NCBI RefSeq assembly: GCF_020616555.1
Contig: NZ_CP085173.1
Location: forward strand, 6,588,001 to 6,652,000
Reading direction: 5' to 3'
DNA: 64,000 nt
Origin: Streptomyces longhuiensis
GTDB lineage: Bacteria > Actinomycetota > Actinomycetes > Streptomycetales > Streptomycetaceae
Under the pieces are notes generated by a model. It had not been told where the DNA came from and made no database searches. It saw only the letters and a list, made by a program, of their open reading frames with translations. A program made the translations under genes and the position numbers. Shown here in pieces: positions 7,758 to 17,311 of this stretch (position 1 is the stretch's first letter; each line of letters begins with the position of its first letter).

Positions 7758-10700
7758 CTAACGCTCCTGGTTGTAGGTGCTGTCAGGACCACTGTGCTGA
7801 TTCGTGGCCTGGCCGTTCGTGTCACTTCCTGCTTCGCGTCCCCGCTGCACGCCGCGGCGCAGGTTGCTCAGCCTGCCCCTGACGTCCTCAGGCGCGCGGG
7901 AGACCTGGGGGCCGCCCTGCGGGGTCGATTCCGCCGTGCCCTCGACCAGGTTGGCCTTGGGCACCCGGCGCGGCAGACCGGAGGAGGTGACTCCGCCAGC
8001 CTTGGGCTTCCGGAGCTGCTCCGCGCGGACCCAGCGCTCGTCGTTGGACGAACGCCAGTCGTCGGGGCCGCTGCCGTCGCTGTTGCCGCTGCCGTTGTCC
8101 TGGGTGGTGTTGTCGCCACGGTCGGGTGCCGGAGTCGCAGCCGGGGCCTGGCGCTGCTGCCCGCCCGGACCGCGCATCGGAAGACCGGCGTCGGTGAGCG
8201 AACGAGCGGCGGACGGGGTGGGGCCGGCCGGCGCCGCGGGACCGTGCGGGTCGAAGCCTACGCGCTCCTGCTGACCGGCGTCAGCGCGCTGCGCGGATTC
8301 CGTTTGAGCGTTGCGCTCGGACCGGTAGGACTCCTGGTAGCCGTCCTGCGCCTGCCAGTCGCCCTGCTGCGAGCCGCGGATCGGCCCGTCACCGAAGGCC
8401 GAGTACGTCTCCTGGACGGGTTCCGCATAGGCGTCCTGCGCCGTGTAGCCGTCCTGCGGCGCGAAGAACGAGTCGTTGTAGGAACCGTTCTGCGGCTGCT
8501 CGTCGTACGTCTGCTGGCCCTGCGCGTAGACGGACGAGGGGTCCTCGTACGTCTGCTGCTGACGATCGTCGTACGCGGGCTGCGCGGGAGCATAGGTGGT
8601 CTGCTGCTGCTCGTACGGGTCCTGCCCCTGCGCCCCCGCGATCTCGTCGCGGAACAGGGGGCGGTCACCATCGGTGTGCGCCTGGGCCTCCAGGGCCGCT
8701 CGGCGCTCCTCGCGCATCAGCGAACGGCCGACCGGGTCCAGGTCGCGCAGGTCGTCCGGGGCCTCGCCGTAGCGGCTGTCGTCGAAGCCGAGCTCCGCGG
8801 CGGTGCGCAGCGGGGCGGGCTCGTACGCGGACTGCGACGGGATCATCGACGAGACGGTGAACTCGGACTCGGGGAGATGGTCGCCGCTGCCACCGTGGGT
8901 GATGGCGTCGGGCAGCATGACGAGCGACGTCGTGCCGGCCTGCTCGCCCGAGGGGCGCAGCTGGACGCGGATGCCGTGCCGGTCGGACAGGCGGCCGACC
9001 ACGAACAGGCCCATGCGCTGCGAGATCGCGGCGTCCACCGTCGGCGGGTTGGCCAGCTTGTGGTTGATGTCCGCGAAGTCCTCGGCGGTGAGGCCGATGC
9101 CCTTGTCGTGGATCTCGACCATGACGCGGCCGTCGGGGAGACGGGTCGCGGTGACGCGGACCTTGGTCTGCGGCGAGGAGAACGTGGTGGCGTTCTCCAG
9201 GAGCTCGGCGAGCAGGTGCACGAGGTCGGTCACCGAACGGCCGTGGATCTCGGCCTCCGGAACGCCCGACAGCTCGATGCGCTCGTACTGCTCCACCTCG
9301 GAGGAGGCGGCGCGCAGGACGTCGACCAGCGGGACCGGCTGGTCCCAGCGGCGGCCCGGCTCCTCGCCGGCGAGGACGAGGAGGTTCTCGCCGTTGCGGC
9401 GCATACGGGTCGCGAGGTGGTCCAGGCGGAAGAGGTTCTCCAGCTGGTCCGGCTCGGCCTCGTTGTTCTCCAGGTCCGTGATGAGGGTCAGCTGGCCCTC
9501 GATCAGGGACTGGTTGCGGCGCGACAGGTTGGTGAAGATCGCGTTGATGTTGCCACGGAGCAGGGCCTGCTCGGCGGCGAGCCGGACGGCCTCGCGGTGC
9601 ACCTGGTCGAAGGCGCGGGCGACCTCGCCGATCTCGTCCGTGGAGTTGATCGGGATGGGCTGGACACGGGTGTCGACGCGGCCCGGGTCGGTGCGCGAGA
9701 GCTGGTCGACGAGCATCGGCAGGCGCTGCTCGGCGACGTCGAAGGCGGCGGTGCGCAGTCGGCGCATCGAGCGGCTCATCTGGCGCGCCATCATCCCGGC
9801 CAGCGCGAACGCGGCGAGCAGGGCGACCAGGACGATCGCACCGGTGACGAACGTGGACTGCTTGGCGTCGTCGGCGATGCCGGCGGCCTCGTTCACCGCC
9901 TTGTCGGCGAGGTCGGACTCGATGGTGCGGTACGCGTTGAACTTGGCGGTGTTGACCGCCCACCAGTTCTCCGCGGTGACGCCCTTCTGCGCGATGGTGA
10001 AGCGGGCGCTCGGCTGCGTGGTGGGCAGCGTGGCGATATAGGACACCATGGCCGTCGCGCCACCGGGCGGCGGCGGGACGTAGGTCTTGCCCTGCGCCTT
10101 CGCGGCGGCGACGGCCTGCTTGGCCTGCTTCGCGCCGTCGATCGTCAGCTGCTTCTGGGCGGCGTCGAGCTTGTCGACGTCGGCCTGCGTGCCGCCGCCC
10201 TTGTACTCCTCGACGGCGATGCCCTCGAGGTACGCGTAGGAGGAGAGCGCGATCTTCTGCTTGCCGAAGGTCGTGGCCGTCGGGCCCGGCTTGACCAGCA
10301 GGTGCATGCCGATGGACCGCTCGAGCGAGAGCGCGGCCTTGGACAGCGAGATCGCGTAGACCGTGCGGCCGTAGCTCGTGATGTTTCCGGTGCCGAGGCC
10401 GAGCTCGTTGGCGAACTCCATCAGCGGGTGCTGGATGCCGACGTAGCCCTCTTCGGTCTGCACGGCGGGGAGCTTGCTCGTGTACGCGGCGGCCCGGAGC
10501 TTCTCCAGACCGGGCTCGACCTGCCGGAACTGCGTGAGGCGGCGCTCGAGGCCTTCCTTGGCCGGCATGTTCTTCGCGGCGGCGTCGAAGGCGTCGGCGG
10601 CCTCGTTCGTCGTCTCGCGGGCCTTGACGACCTTCGGGTCGTTCTTCTTGCCGAGCAGGAGAGGAGCCGCGGAGATGTCGCGCTCCTCGATCAGGCTGTT

Positions 10701-11003
10701 GGCGTACGTCAGGGACGCCTGCACGAGACGGGCGGTGTTCTCCGCGTCCTCGGCCTCGTTCCAGGTGTCGATCGAGCCCTTGACCTGGAAGCCACCCATG
10801 ATCAGACCCACGAGCACGGGTATGAGCAGGATCGCGTTCAGCTTGGTGGGCACACGCCAGTTACGCGGTGACATCCGGCCGCCGGACGGCGCCGGGGCCG
10901 CCTCGGCCCGTGGCACATGCGCGGCCGGCGCCGCTGCACGCGGCGGCGGGGTGAAGTTGCCCCGTGCCGACGACGGCTCGGGACTGTTCTTGCTTCGCCT
11001 CAC
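7758..11003 (-). CDS. cvnA2: conservon sensor kinase-like protein CvnA
   Basis: A ~1081-residue membrane sensor. Order: a short basic cytoplasmic N-terminus; a first membrane segment (LNAILLIPVLVGLIMGGF, about residues 54-74); a large outside NIT-like helical sensor domain; a second membrane segment near residue 385 (GAIVLVALLAAFALAGMM); a HAMP region; and an HATPase-type domain with N-box LVHLLAELLENATTF and DKGIGL, ending GLFVVGRLSDRHGI. No clear H-box with a phosphorylatable His is seen, as usual for CvnA. The last ~375 residues are Gln/Pro/Ser-rich and disordered. I start at GTG 11003 (AGAGG 11 nt upstream); a frame open to 11111 and an internal ATG at MSPRNW are alternatives. First gene of the conservon. 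Confidence 0.88.
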   Translation of the reverse strand: MRRSKNSPEPSSARGNFTPPPRAAAPAAHVPRAEAAPAPSGGRMSPRNWRVPTKLNAILLIPVLVGLIMGGFQVKGSIDTWNEAEDAENTARLVQASLTYANSLIEERDISAAPLLLGKKNDPKVVKARETTNEAADAFDAAAKNMPAKEGLERRLTQFRQVEPGLEKLRAAAYTSKLPAVQTEEGYVGIQHPLMEFANELGLGTGNITSYGRTVYAISLSKAALSLERSIGMHLLVKPGPTATTFGKQKIALSSYAYLEGIAVEEYKGGGTQADVDKLDAAQKQLTIDGAKQAKQAVAAAKAQGKTYVPPPPGGATAMVSYIATLPTTQPSARFTIAQKGVTAENWWAVNTAKFNAYRTIESDLADKAVNEAAGIADDAKQSTFVTGAIVLVALLAAFALAGMMARQMSRSMRRLRTAAFDVAEQRLPMLVDQLSRTDPGRVDTRVQPIPINSTDEIGEVARAFDQVHREAVRLAAEQALLRGNINAIFTNLSRRNQSLIEGQLTLITDLENNEAEPDQLENLFRLDHLATRMRRNGENLLVLAGEEPGRRWDQPVPLVDVLRAASSEVEQYERIELSGVPEAEIHGRSVTDLVHLLAELLENATTFSSPQTKVRVTATRLPDGRVMVEIHDKGIGLTAEDFADINHKLANPPTVDAAISQRMGLFVVGRLSDRHGIRVQLRPSGEQAGTTSLVMLPDAITHGGSGDHLPESEFTVSSMIPSQSAYEPAPLRTAAELGFDDSRYGEAPDDLRDLDPVGRSLMREERRAALEAQAHTDGDRPLFRDEIAGAQGQDPYEQQQTTYAPAQPAYDDRQQQTYEDPSSVYAQGQQTYDEQPQNGSYNDSFFAPQDGYTAQDAYAEPVQETYSAFGDGPIRGSQQGDWQAQDGYQESYRSERNAQTESAQRADAGQQERVGFDPHGPAAPAGPTPSAARSLTDAGLPMRGPGGQQRQAPAATPAPDRGDNTTQDNGSGNSDGSGPDDWRSSNDERWVRAEQLRKPKAGGVTSSGLPRRVPKANLVEGTAESTPQGGPQVSRAPEDVRGRLSNLRRGVQRGREAGSDTNGQATNQHSGPDSTYNQER

Positions 11004-11170
11004 TCGACCAACAACCTCTCGGCGTCGGCACCTACGCTGTGCCGCTGTCTCCAGGCCCTTACCTACTGGGCAGTTCAGCGCATTCCAGCACGTCAGGCGG
11101 TTCTCTTCCAAACACCGGGAACCGGAACCTCCGAGTGACGGATGCCCTAGATAAAACGGTCATAAAGAGC

Positions 11171-11194
11171 GAGCCCCGCCAAAAGGCGGGGCTC
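11171..11194 (-). terminator. terminator between the two conservons
   Basis: A perfect 10-bp stem (GAGCCCCGCC, 11171-11180, with 11185-11194) has an AAAA loop and is followed on the minus strand by CTTTAT. It lies downstream of cvnD1 and upstream of cvnA2, so the two conservons are probably separate transcripts. Confidence 0.85.
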
Positions 11195-11270
11195 TTGTGC
11201 GCACAGTGGAACCGGGTGTGCGCGACCTGTGTCTGAGGCCCTGGAATTCTCTGTCGAAACGTTATGAACA

Positions 11271-11307
11271 CGGAGGCCGACCGTGTCAAAGGACACAGCG
11301 GCCTCCG
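11271..11307 (-). terminator. long stem-loop downstream of cvnD1
   Basis: A 9-bp stem (CGGAGGCCG with CGGCCTCCG) plus an inner GTGTC/GACAC stem ends 64 bp after the cvnD1 stop. It is probably the first of two terminators for this operon. Confidence 0.65.
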
Positions 11308-11370
11308 GGCGCACTACGACAACTGCCGTATGGATCTAGCCACTTGGTGGCCGGATTTCCGGCGGTCGAG

Positions 11371-11952
11371 CTACTTCAGGCGGGCCATCAGGGCGTGCTC
11401 GACCAGCGTGATCAGGCCACTCTTTGCATCCGCACGGTGTCGGGCGTCCGTGGTGATGATCGGGGTGTCCGGGCCGATCTGGAGCGCCTCGCGCACCTCG
11501 TCGGGCGTGTAGGGCTGGTGCCCCTCGAAGCCGTTGAGGGCGACGACGAAGGGCAGCCCGGAGTTCTCGAAGTAGTCGACGGCCGGGAAGCAGTCGGCGA
11601 GGCGGCGGGTGTCGACGAGGACGATCGCGCCGATCGCGCCGCGGACGAGGTCGTCCCACATGAACCAGAAGCGGTCCTGACCGGGCGTACCGAAGAGGTA
11701 CAGGATCAGGTCCTGGTCGAGCGTGATGCGGCCGAAGTCCATCGCCACCGTGGTGGTGGTCTTGTCCCCGGTGTGGGTGAGGTCGTCGATGCCCGCGGAC
11801 GCGGACGTCATGACGGCCTCGGTGCGCAGCGGGTTGATCTCCGAGACGGCGCCCACGAACGTGGTCTTGCCGACGCCGAAGCCGCCCGCCACCACGATCT
11901 TCGCGGACGTGGTGGAACGGCCGCCTCCGCCGTTAGAGCTTGCGAAGTCCAC
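11371..11952 (-). CDS. cvnD1: conservon protein CvnD, small MglA/Ras-like GTPase (first conservon)
   Basis: A 193-residue GTPase with P-loop GGFGVGKT at 23-30, LFGTPGQ, and ALNGFEG replacing the canonical NKxD (the Asp is here Glu; the other copy has Asp). It overlaps cvnC1 by 20 bp. The protein differs from CvnD2 at only a handful of positions, so the two GTPases could exchange partners, while their CvnA sensors are quite different. Two stem-loops follow on the minus strand. Confidence 0.9.
   Translation of the reverse strand: MDFASSNGGGGRSTTSAKIVVAGGFGVGKTTFVGAVSEINPLRTEAVMTSASAGIDDLTHTGDKTTTTVAMDFGRITLDQDLILYLFGTPGQDRFWFMWDDLVRGAIGAIVLVDTRRLADCFPAVDYFENSGLPFVVALNGFEGHQPYTPDEVREALQIGPDTPIITTDARHRADAKSGLITLVEHALMARLK
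11525..11718. repeat. 194-bp tract identical to 6236-6429
   Basis: The second copy of the identical stretch inside cvnD, in the same orientation, about 5.3 kb from the first. A recombination between them would delete or amplify one conservon equivalent. Confidence 0.95.
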
Positions 11953-12343
11953 TGAGCACCCTTTCGAGCAGTGTCACGTCGGGCTGGCCGCCTGCGTTCT
12001 CGTCGCCACCGGGCTGGTGGATGGCCACCATGCCCGCTTCCGCCAGGTCCGCGACGAGGATCCGGGCCACACCGAGAGGCATCGACAGCAGGGCCGACAC
12101 CTCCGCCACCGACTTGACCTCGCGGCACAGGTGGCAGATGCGCTGGTGCTCGGGGAGCAGCCCTATCAGCTGGGCCGGGTCGGCGGTCGTGCTGACGAGC
12201 GCCTCGATGGCGAGCTGGTAGCGCGGCCGTGTCCGGCCACCGGTCATCGCGTAAGGACGCACCAGCGGCTGGTCGCCCTCAGGACCGTACGCGGCGTGCG
12301 GAGATACGCCGTACGGGTCGTGAGAGGCGGTGGGCGGGGTCAT
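11933..12343 (-). CDS. cvnC1: conservon protein CvnC (DUF742)
   Basis: A 136-residue DUF742 protein. After a short linker (~25 residues versus ~85 in CvnC2) it has the same core, LVRPYAMTGGRTRPRYQLA to VTLLERVLSGLRKL. ATG 12343 has GGAGGA close upstream. It is cotranscribed with cvnB1 (109-bp gap) and overlaps cvnD1 by 20 bp. The difference in linker length is the main divergence between the two CvnC proteins. Confidence 0.9.
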   Translation of the reverse strand: MTPPTASHDPYGVSPHAAYGPEGDQPLVRPYAMTGGRTRPRYQLAIEALVSTTADPAQLIGLLPEHQRICHLCREVKSVAEVSALLSMPLGVARILVADLAEAGMVAIHQPGGDENAGGQPDVTLLERVLSGLRKL

Positions 12344-12452
12344 GGATCCTCCGGGCGGGACAGCAGGTGGTCTGCGTGCCGTCTGACGGGGCCGGTGGGG
12401 GGCGGTGGCGGCCTGACGGTGCGGTCATACGTGCGTGTGGGGGAGGTCGTGA

Positions 12453-12866
12453 CTAGTGCAGCAGGCTGCCCTGCAGTTCGGCGCGGAGATCGGGGGTGAG
12501 CACGGAACCCGCGCGGTCCACGAGCAGCGCCATCTCGTAGCCGACGAGGCCGATGTCGCACTCGGGGTGCGCGAGCACCGCGAGGGACGAACCGTCCGAG
12601 ACCGACATGAGGAAGAGGAAGCCACGCTCCATCTCCACCACGGTCTGGGCCACCGTGCCGCCCTCGAAGATCCGGGACGCACCCGCGGTCAGCGAGGTGA
12701 GGCCCGAGGCGACGGCGGCCAGCTGGTCGGCGCGATCCCGGGGGAACCCCTCCGACATGGCGAGCAGCAGGCCGTCCGCGGACACGACGACGGTGTGGGA
12801 GACCCCCGGCGTGTTGTCCACGAAGTTGGTGATCAACCAGTTCAGGTTCTGTGCCGCCTGGCTCAT
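12453..12866 (-). CDS. cvnB1: conservon protein CvnB (roadblock/LC7 family)
   Basis: A 137-residue roadblock/LC7 protein, almost the same as CvnB2 (changes include GGTVAQ for GGSVNQ and a C-terminal LLH for LLN). I chose ATG 12866, 9 bp after the cvnA1 stop, giving the same N-terminus and length as the paralogue. An in-frame TTG at 12875, touching the stop codon, is an alternative. Likely GTPase regulator of CvnD1. Confidence 0.9.
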   Translation of the reverse strand: MSQAAQNLNWLITNFVDNTPGVSHTVVVSADGLLLAMSEGFPRDRADQLAAVASGLTSLTAGASRIFEGGTVAQTVVEMERGFLFLMSVSDGSSLAVLAHPECDIGLVGYEMALLVDRAGSVLTPDLRAELQGSLLH

Positions 12867-12875
12867 CTGGGTCAA

Positions 12876-15800
12876 CTAACGCTCCTGCTGGTGAGTGGGG
12901 CTGGGGAAGCTGCCGGTCTGGCCCGTACCGGCCTGGCGACCCTGCTGGATGCCCCGACGGAGATTGGTCAGCCGGCCGCGAACGTCATCAGGCGAACGCG
13001 AGACCTGCGGACCGGTTTGGTGCTGTTGCTGCTGAGCCGTACCCGCGACGAGGTTCGCACGCGGGACGCGACGCGGGAGCCCGGAGACGGTGACTCCGCC
13101 GGCCGAGGGCTGGCGGACCCGCTCGGCCTGGCGGCCGAGCTCGTCGTTGGGCGACTGGCGCCAGTTGGCGGGCGCCTGAGCCTGCTGGGGCGCCGCGGGA
13201 GCGGCGGCCGCCGGGCGGGCGGGCGCGGGGGTGGCGTTGGGCGACTGGGGCTGCTGCGGCGAGCGCTGCGGCAGGCCGCCCGGACGGCCGTTGTTCTGCT
13301 GGGGGGAAGGCGCCTGCGGCCGGTCCTGCTGCTGCGGGGCCTGCTGGCCCGACTGCTGGCCGTGGAACCAGTTGGTCTCAAGGGTGTCGAAGAGCGGCGT
13401 GCGGCCGTCGCCGGGTCCGGCGGGCGGCAGCTCGTCCTGTCGGCCGGGGGCCTGCGGCTGTGCCGGGAACCCCTGATCCTGGCCGCCCTGGGCGGGCGGA
13501 CGCGGCATGGAGAAGTCCGCCGCGTCCCGGGAGCCGAGCTGCGGCAGGTCGCGCGCGGGACCGCCGCGGCGGCCCTGCGGCTGCGACTGGCCCTGTCCCT
13601 GCGTCTGGCCGAAGCCGTCGCCGCCGGGGAACGGGCCGTCCTGGCGCGGACGCCCCGGGGCGTTCTGGCCGGGGGCCGCGAACTGGCCGGTGGTGGACGG
13701 GTCCTGAGCGCCGGGGCGCAGACCGTCGTCGAAGCCGGGCGCCGCGAACTGGCCGGTCTGGTGGTTCGGGTTCTGGGGCTGGCCGGGCGCCTGGTTCTGG
13801 GGCTGGAAGTGGTTCGGGTTCTGCGACTGGCCCTGGTGACCGCCGAAGACGTCGTTACGGACGAACGCCCCCGTGTCCTGGCCCTGGCCCTGGTCGAGCG
13901 GGGCGGGCGCGCCGGGACGGGGCCCGTCGAAGTCGGGACGGGGGAACTCGGCCGTCGAGCCGGGGCCCTGACGGTCGTCCACCCGCGGGAACTGCGACGT
14001 GGAGTCCGGCTCCTCGTGCCCGCGCGGCGCGTCGAGCGAGGCGCGCGGCACCGGCGGCTGCGCGTCGTCGTTGCCCCAACTCGGCACGCGCGGCTGGGGG
14101 TTGCCCCCGGGCAGCTCGGCACGGGGACCGCCACGCGGCGGCAGGACCGGCCTGCGGCCCTGCTCGGGCGCCTGGTTCGTACGCTGCTGGGGCGGCACGG
14201 GACCGTTCTGGCCCGGGCCCTGGCCGAGGCCCTGACCCTGCGGCTGACCCTGGCCGGGACCACCCTGCGGGCCCTGCGCGCCGAACATGCCGGCCGGAGC
14301 CGGACGACCCTGCTGAGGGGACTGCTGCGGCTGCTGGGACTGCGGAGACTGAGGCGTCTGCGGGCCACCGGCCTGCGGGCCGTTGCCGTCACGGCTGGGC
14401 AGCGCCGCGCGCGGACCCGAGCCCGCGACCTGCGGACGCGCCGCGCCGGGACCGGCACCGAGCCGGCCCGTACCACCGGCACCGCCCTGCGCACCCGCAC
14501 CCGCGCCGACCCCACGCCGTGCGGCGGCCACACCGGCGGCGGCCTGCGCGGCGGCGGGGCCACCGGAGGCGGCGCCGGGACCGGGCTTGCCGGGAGCCTT
14601 CTTGCCGCCCTGGGCGACGTCGACGGGCAGCATGACGAGCGCCGTCGTACCACCGGAGTCGGACGGGCGGAGCTGGATACGGATGCCGTGACGCTGCGAC
14701 AGACGGCCGACCACGAACAGACCCATGCGGCGCGAGACCGACACGTCCACGGTGGGCGGCGACGCGAGCCGCTCGTTGATCGCGGCGAGGTCCTCGGGGG
14801 AGAGGCCGATGCCGGTGTCGTGGATCTCGATGAGCACACGCCCGTCGGGCAGCGCGTGACCGGTGACCTTGACCTTGGTCTGCGGCGAGGAGAAGGAGGT
14901 CGCGTTCTCCAGCAGCTCGGCGAGCAGGTGCACGAGGTCGTTGACGACGCGTCCGGCGACCTCGGTCGAGGGGACCGAGGCCAGCTCGATGCGCTCGTAC
15001 TGCTCCACCTCGGAGGCGGCGGCGCGCAGGACGTCGACCAGCGGGACCGGGCGGGTCCAGCGGCGGCCGGGCTCTTCACCGGCGAGAACGAGGAGGTTCT
15101 CACCGTTACGGCGCATGCGGGTCGCGAGGTGGTCGAGCTTGAACAGCGAGGACAGCTGGTCGGGGTCGGCCTCACGCGACTCCAGCTCGGAGATGAGCGA
15201 GAGCTGGCGCTGGATAAGACCCTGGGAACGCCGCGAGAGGTTGGTGAACATCGCGTTGACGTTGCCCCGCAGGAGGGCCTGCTCGGCGGCCAGACGGACC
15301 GCCTCGCGGTGCACGTCGTCGAAGGCCGAGGCCACCTGGCCGATCTCGTCGCGCGAGTGCACACCGACCGACTCGACGGAGGTGTCGACGTCCTGCGGGT
15401 CCGACTCGGACAGCTGCTTGACCAGCTCGGGCAGGCGGTCCTGGGCGACCTTGGTCGCGGTGTCCTGCAGCCGGCGAAGCGAGCGGATCATGGACCGGGC
15501 CACGACGAACGCGCCGACGAGCGAGACGCCGAGGACGAGCAGGATCAGCGCACCGTTGATGATGGCCGTGCGCTCGGACTCGTTGCGCAGCTCGCGGGCC
15601 TGCTGCTCCATCTGGTTGAGCAGCGTCAGCTCGATCTTGGACATTTCCTGCAGACGCTGGCTGTCCGCGTCGACCCAGTCCTTGTAGGACCGCTTGTCCT
15701 GGATCCTGATGCCGCCCTCCTGGCTGAGGGCGCGGCGGGCGTACTGGTCGGCGGCCTTGATCGTCGCGTTGCCCGAGTCGATGGGCTTCATCAGCTCGGT

Positions 15801-16733
15801 GGCGGCGACGTTTCCGTAGACGGAGCTGAAGCCCTTGAGGTCGGACTCCTGGTTCTCCAGCGCGGACTCGCCGTAGCGGCGGTCGGTCTCGGAGAGCTTG
15901 CCGAAGTCACGGTCGTTCGGGGGCAGGGCGGCCGCGATGACGGCGCGCTGCACGGACGCGTACTCCTTGGCGGAGGAGAACGACGCCAGGGCACGCGTGC
16001 GCTTGATCATCTCGGGGTTGCTGGTCGCCTGCGCCATGTCGGTGGACAGCGACAGGAGCTGCTCGACGAGGCGGCTGTAGGCGTCGATCGTCTGGGACGA
16101 GGTGCTGCGGTCCTTGAACGCGTCCTGCCGGATGCCCTTGAGGTTGTTGAGCTGGCCGGCGATCTGCGTGACGTGGTCCTGCACACCGTCGAGACCGCTG
16201 TTGCTGGACCCGTCGGTGATCTCGTACGTGCCTTCCATGAAGGCCTTGCGCGCGCGGTCGGTCTTCTCGCGCGCTCCCTTGACGGTGTAGTCCTCGGTCG
16301 CCTTGCCGCCGTTGGCCAGCGGGCCCGCCGACTGGTCGCGCTCCTCCTGGAGCGCGGACGCGAGCTCGGTGGCCTGCTTGGTCATGTCGGTCAGCAGCTT
16401 CATGTTGTCGAGCTGCTGGATGTCGCTCATCGACTCGCCGATACGCAGCGCGCCGAGGGAGGTCGCGGCGACCACGGGGAGGGCGAGCAGCGACACCAGG
16501 CGGGTGGAGATACGCCAGTTGCGCAGGGCTATTCGCGAGCCGGGGCCGGTCGGGCTCTTCGGCTTCGCGGCGGTCTTGGGCGCGGCCGAGGCAGCCGTAC
16601 TGCCCTCGACGGAGGCGGTCCGGCCCGGGTTCTGGGCGTGCTGGGGCGAGGAACTGCCTGTCATCGGGCCAGTCCCGCCGCGCGGCTCCGGCTCCGCCGC
16701 AGCGCTGCCATCCCTGTTCTTACGTCCCTGCAC
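12876..16733 (-). CDS. cvnA1: conservon sensor kinase-like protein CvnA
   Basis: A 1285-residue membrane sensor. The first membrane segment (LVSLLALPVVAATSLGAL) is near residues 72-92 and the second (INGALILLVLGVSLVGAFVV) near 385-410, enclosing an outside NIT-like helical domain. A HAMP region and an HATPase domain follow, with LVHLLAELLENATSF and DTGIGL, ending near GLFVVGRLSQRHGI. The last ~570 residues are Gln/Pro/Gly-rich low complexity, 44% of the protein and much longer than in CvnA2. GTG 16733 is chosen with AGAGGTTG upstream, the same leader word as cvnA2; the frame extends to 16814 without a good start. It heads the conservon cvnA1-B1-C1-D1. Confidence 0.88.
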   Translation of the reverse strand: MQGRKNRDGSAAAEPEPRGGTGPMTGSSSPQHAQNPGRTASVEGSTAASAAPKTAAKPKSPTGPGSRIALRNWRISTRLVSLLALPVVAATSLGALRIGESMSDIQQLDNMKLLTDMTKQATELASALQEERDQSAGPLANGGKATEDYTVKGAREKTDRARKAFMEGTYEITDGSSNSGLDGVQDHVTQIAGQLNNLKGIRQDAFKDRSTSSQTIDAYSRLVEQLLSLSTDMAQATSNPEMIKRTRALASFSSAKEYASVQRAVIAAALPPNDRDFGKLSETDRRYGESALENQESDLKGFSSVYGNVAATELMKPIDSGNATIKAADQYARRALSQEGGIRIQDKRSYKDWVDADSQRLQEMSKIELTLLNQMEQQARELRNESERTAIINGALILLVLGVSLVGAFVVARSMIRSLRRLQDTATKVAQDRLPELVKQLSESDPQDVDTSVESVGVHSRDEIGQVASAFDDVHREAVRLAAEQALLRGNVNAMFTNLSRRSQGLIQRQLSLISELESREADPDQLSSLFKLDHLATRMRRNGENLLVLAGEEPGRRWTRPVPLVDVLRAAASEVEQYERIELASVPSTEVAGRVVNDLVHLLAELLENATSFSSPQTKVKVTGHALPDGRVLIEIHDTGIGLSPEDLAAINERLASPPTVDVSVSRRMGLFVVGRLSQRHGIRIQLRPSDSGGTTALVMLPVDVAQGGKKAPGKPGPGAASGGPAAAQAAAGVAAARRGVGAGAGAQGGAGGTGRLGAGPGAARPQVAGSGPRAALPSRDGNGPQAGGPQTPQSPQSQQPQQSPQQGRPAPAGMFGAQGPQGGPGQGQPQGQGLGQGPGQNGPVPPQQRTNQAPEQGRRPVLPPRGGPRAELPGGNPQPRVPSWGNDDAQPPVPRASLDAPRGHEEPDSTSQFPRVDDRQGPGSTAEFPRPDFDGPRPGAPAPLDQGQGQDTGAFVRNDVFGGHQGQSQNPNHFQPQNQAPGQPQNPNHQTGQFAAPGFDDGLRPGAQDPSTTGQFAAPGQNAPGRPRQDGPFPGGDGFGQTQGQGQSQPQGRRGGPARDLPQLGSRDAADFSMPRPPAQGGQDQGFPAQPQAPGRQDELPPAGPGDGRTPLFDTLETNWFHGQQSGQQAPQQQDRPQAPSPQQNNGRPGGLPQRSPQQPQSPNATPAPARPAAAAPAAPQQAQAPANWRQSPNDELGRQAERVRQPSAGGVTVSGLPRRVPRANLVAGTAQQQQHQTGPQVSRSPDDVRGRLTNLRRGIQQGRQAGTGQTGSFPSPTHQQER

Positions 16734-17311
16734 TAGCGTCGCAACCTCTGGACCAGGCGTCCCCCGCGTGCGCGGACGGGACGGTGTCGGCGTAGTTCGG
16801 GGGCGAGCTGACACGCCCCCTTCGGTCGTCGGTGACCGGCGCTGCTCCCCCTTCCCGCCGCGACTCGGCGCTGCGTTGCGCCCCGTGCGCGCCGGCTCGA
16901 TCTCGCGGCGGTCCCGCGAATTCCAGCACAGTGCAGGATCTCCAACAAGGGCCGAGGGTCAGGACCGGACCAGTGTGACGCCTTGTGAGGGGTGCGTCAC
17001 GAGACGTAGAAAGTGATCTCATCGATAACGGACTTTTACTGACGTTCCACCTACGCCCCGGGGGTGTCCCAGTCGCCATGATCGGGAGCGGAATGATGGC
17101 TTCAGTGGCGGAATGCCCGTTTCGATGTGGCGCACTTCGGGTCCGAATTGAAACTTTTACCCGCCCTCTGGTGAGCAAACTCACATGAAGAACTTCGCCT
17201 CTTCCTCGCTTTCGACGGGAATCAGATGTTTAGCCTGACGCTTTACAGGGATGGCGAATCCGACAACCGGCGCCTCGCAGGCGCCCGCACCGACAAGGTC
17301 ACGAGCGACAC
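16734..17311. promoter_or_regulatory. 578-bp divergent intergenic region before cvnA1
   Basis: No convincing gene. It holds an inverted repeat GTGACGC (16975-16981) / GCGTCAC (16994-17000) with a 12-nt spacer and a small hairpin GTGAG/CTCAC at 17171-17184. It is more AT-rich than its surroundings from about 17000, as expected for promoters of cvnA1 (-) and the small gene at 17312 (+). I cannot assign -10/-35 boxes with confidence. Confidence 0.45.

Noticed and set aside
7377..10871. 1164-codon open frame on the plus strand
   Set aside because: It is antisense to cvnA2; long antisense frames are expected in high-GC genes and its product (Arg/Leu/Val-rich) has no recognisable domain.
12456..16736. 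1426-codon open frame on the plus strand
   Set aside because: It mirrors cvnB1-cvnA1 in antisense and has a highly biased composition, whereas the minus-strand frames encode known conservon domains.
17185..17238. 17-codon open frame containing a TTA codon (possible bldA target)
   Set aside because: No ribosome-binding site and too short to be distinguished from chance in the AT-richer intergenic region.
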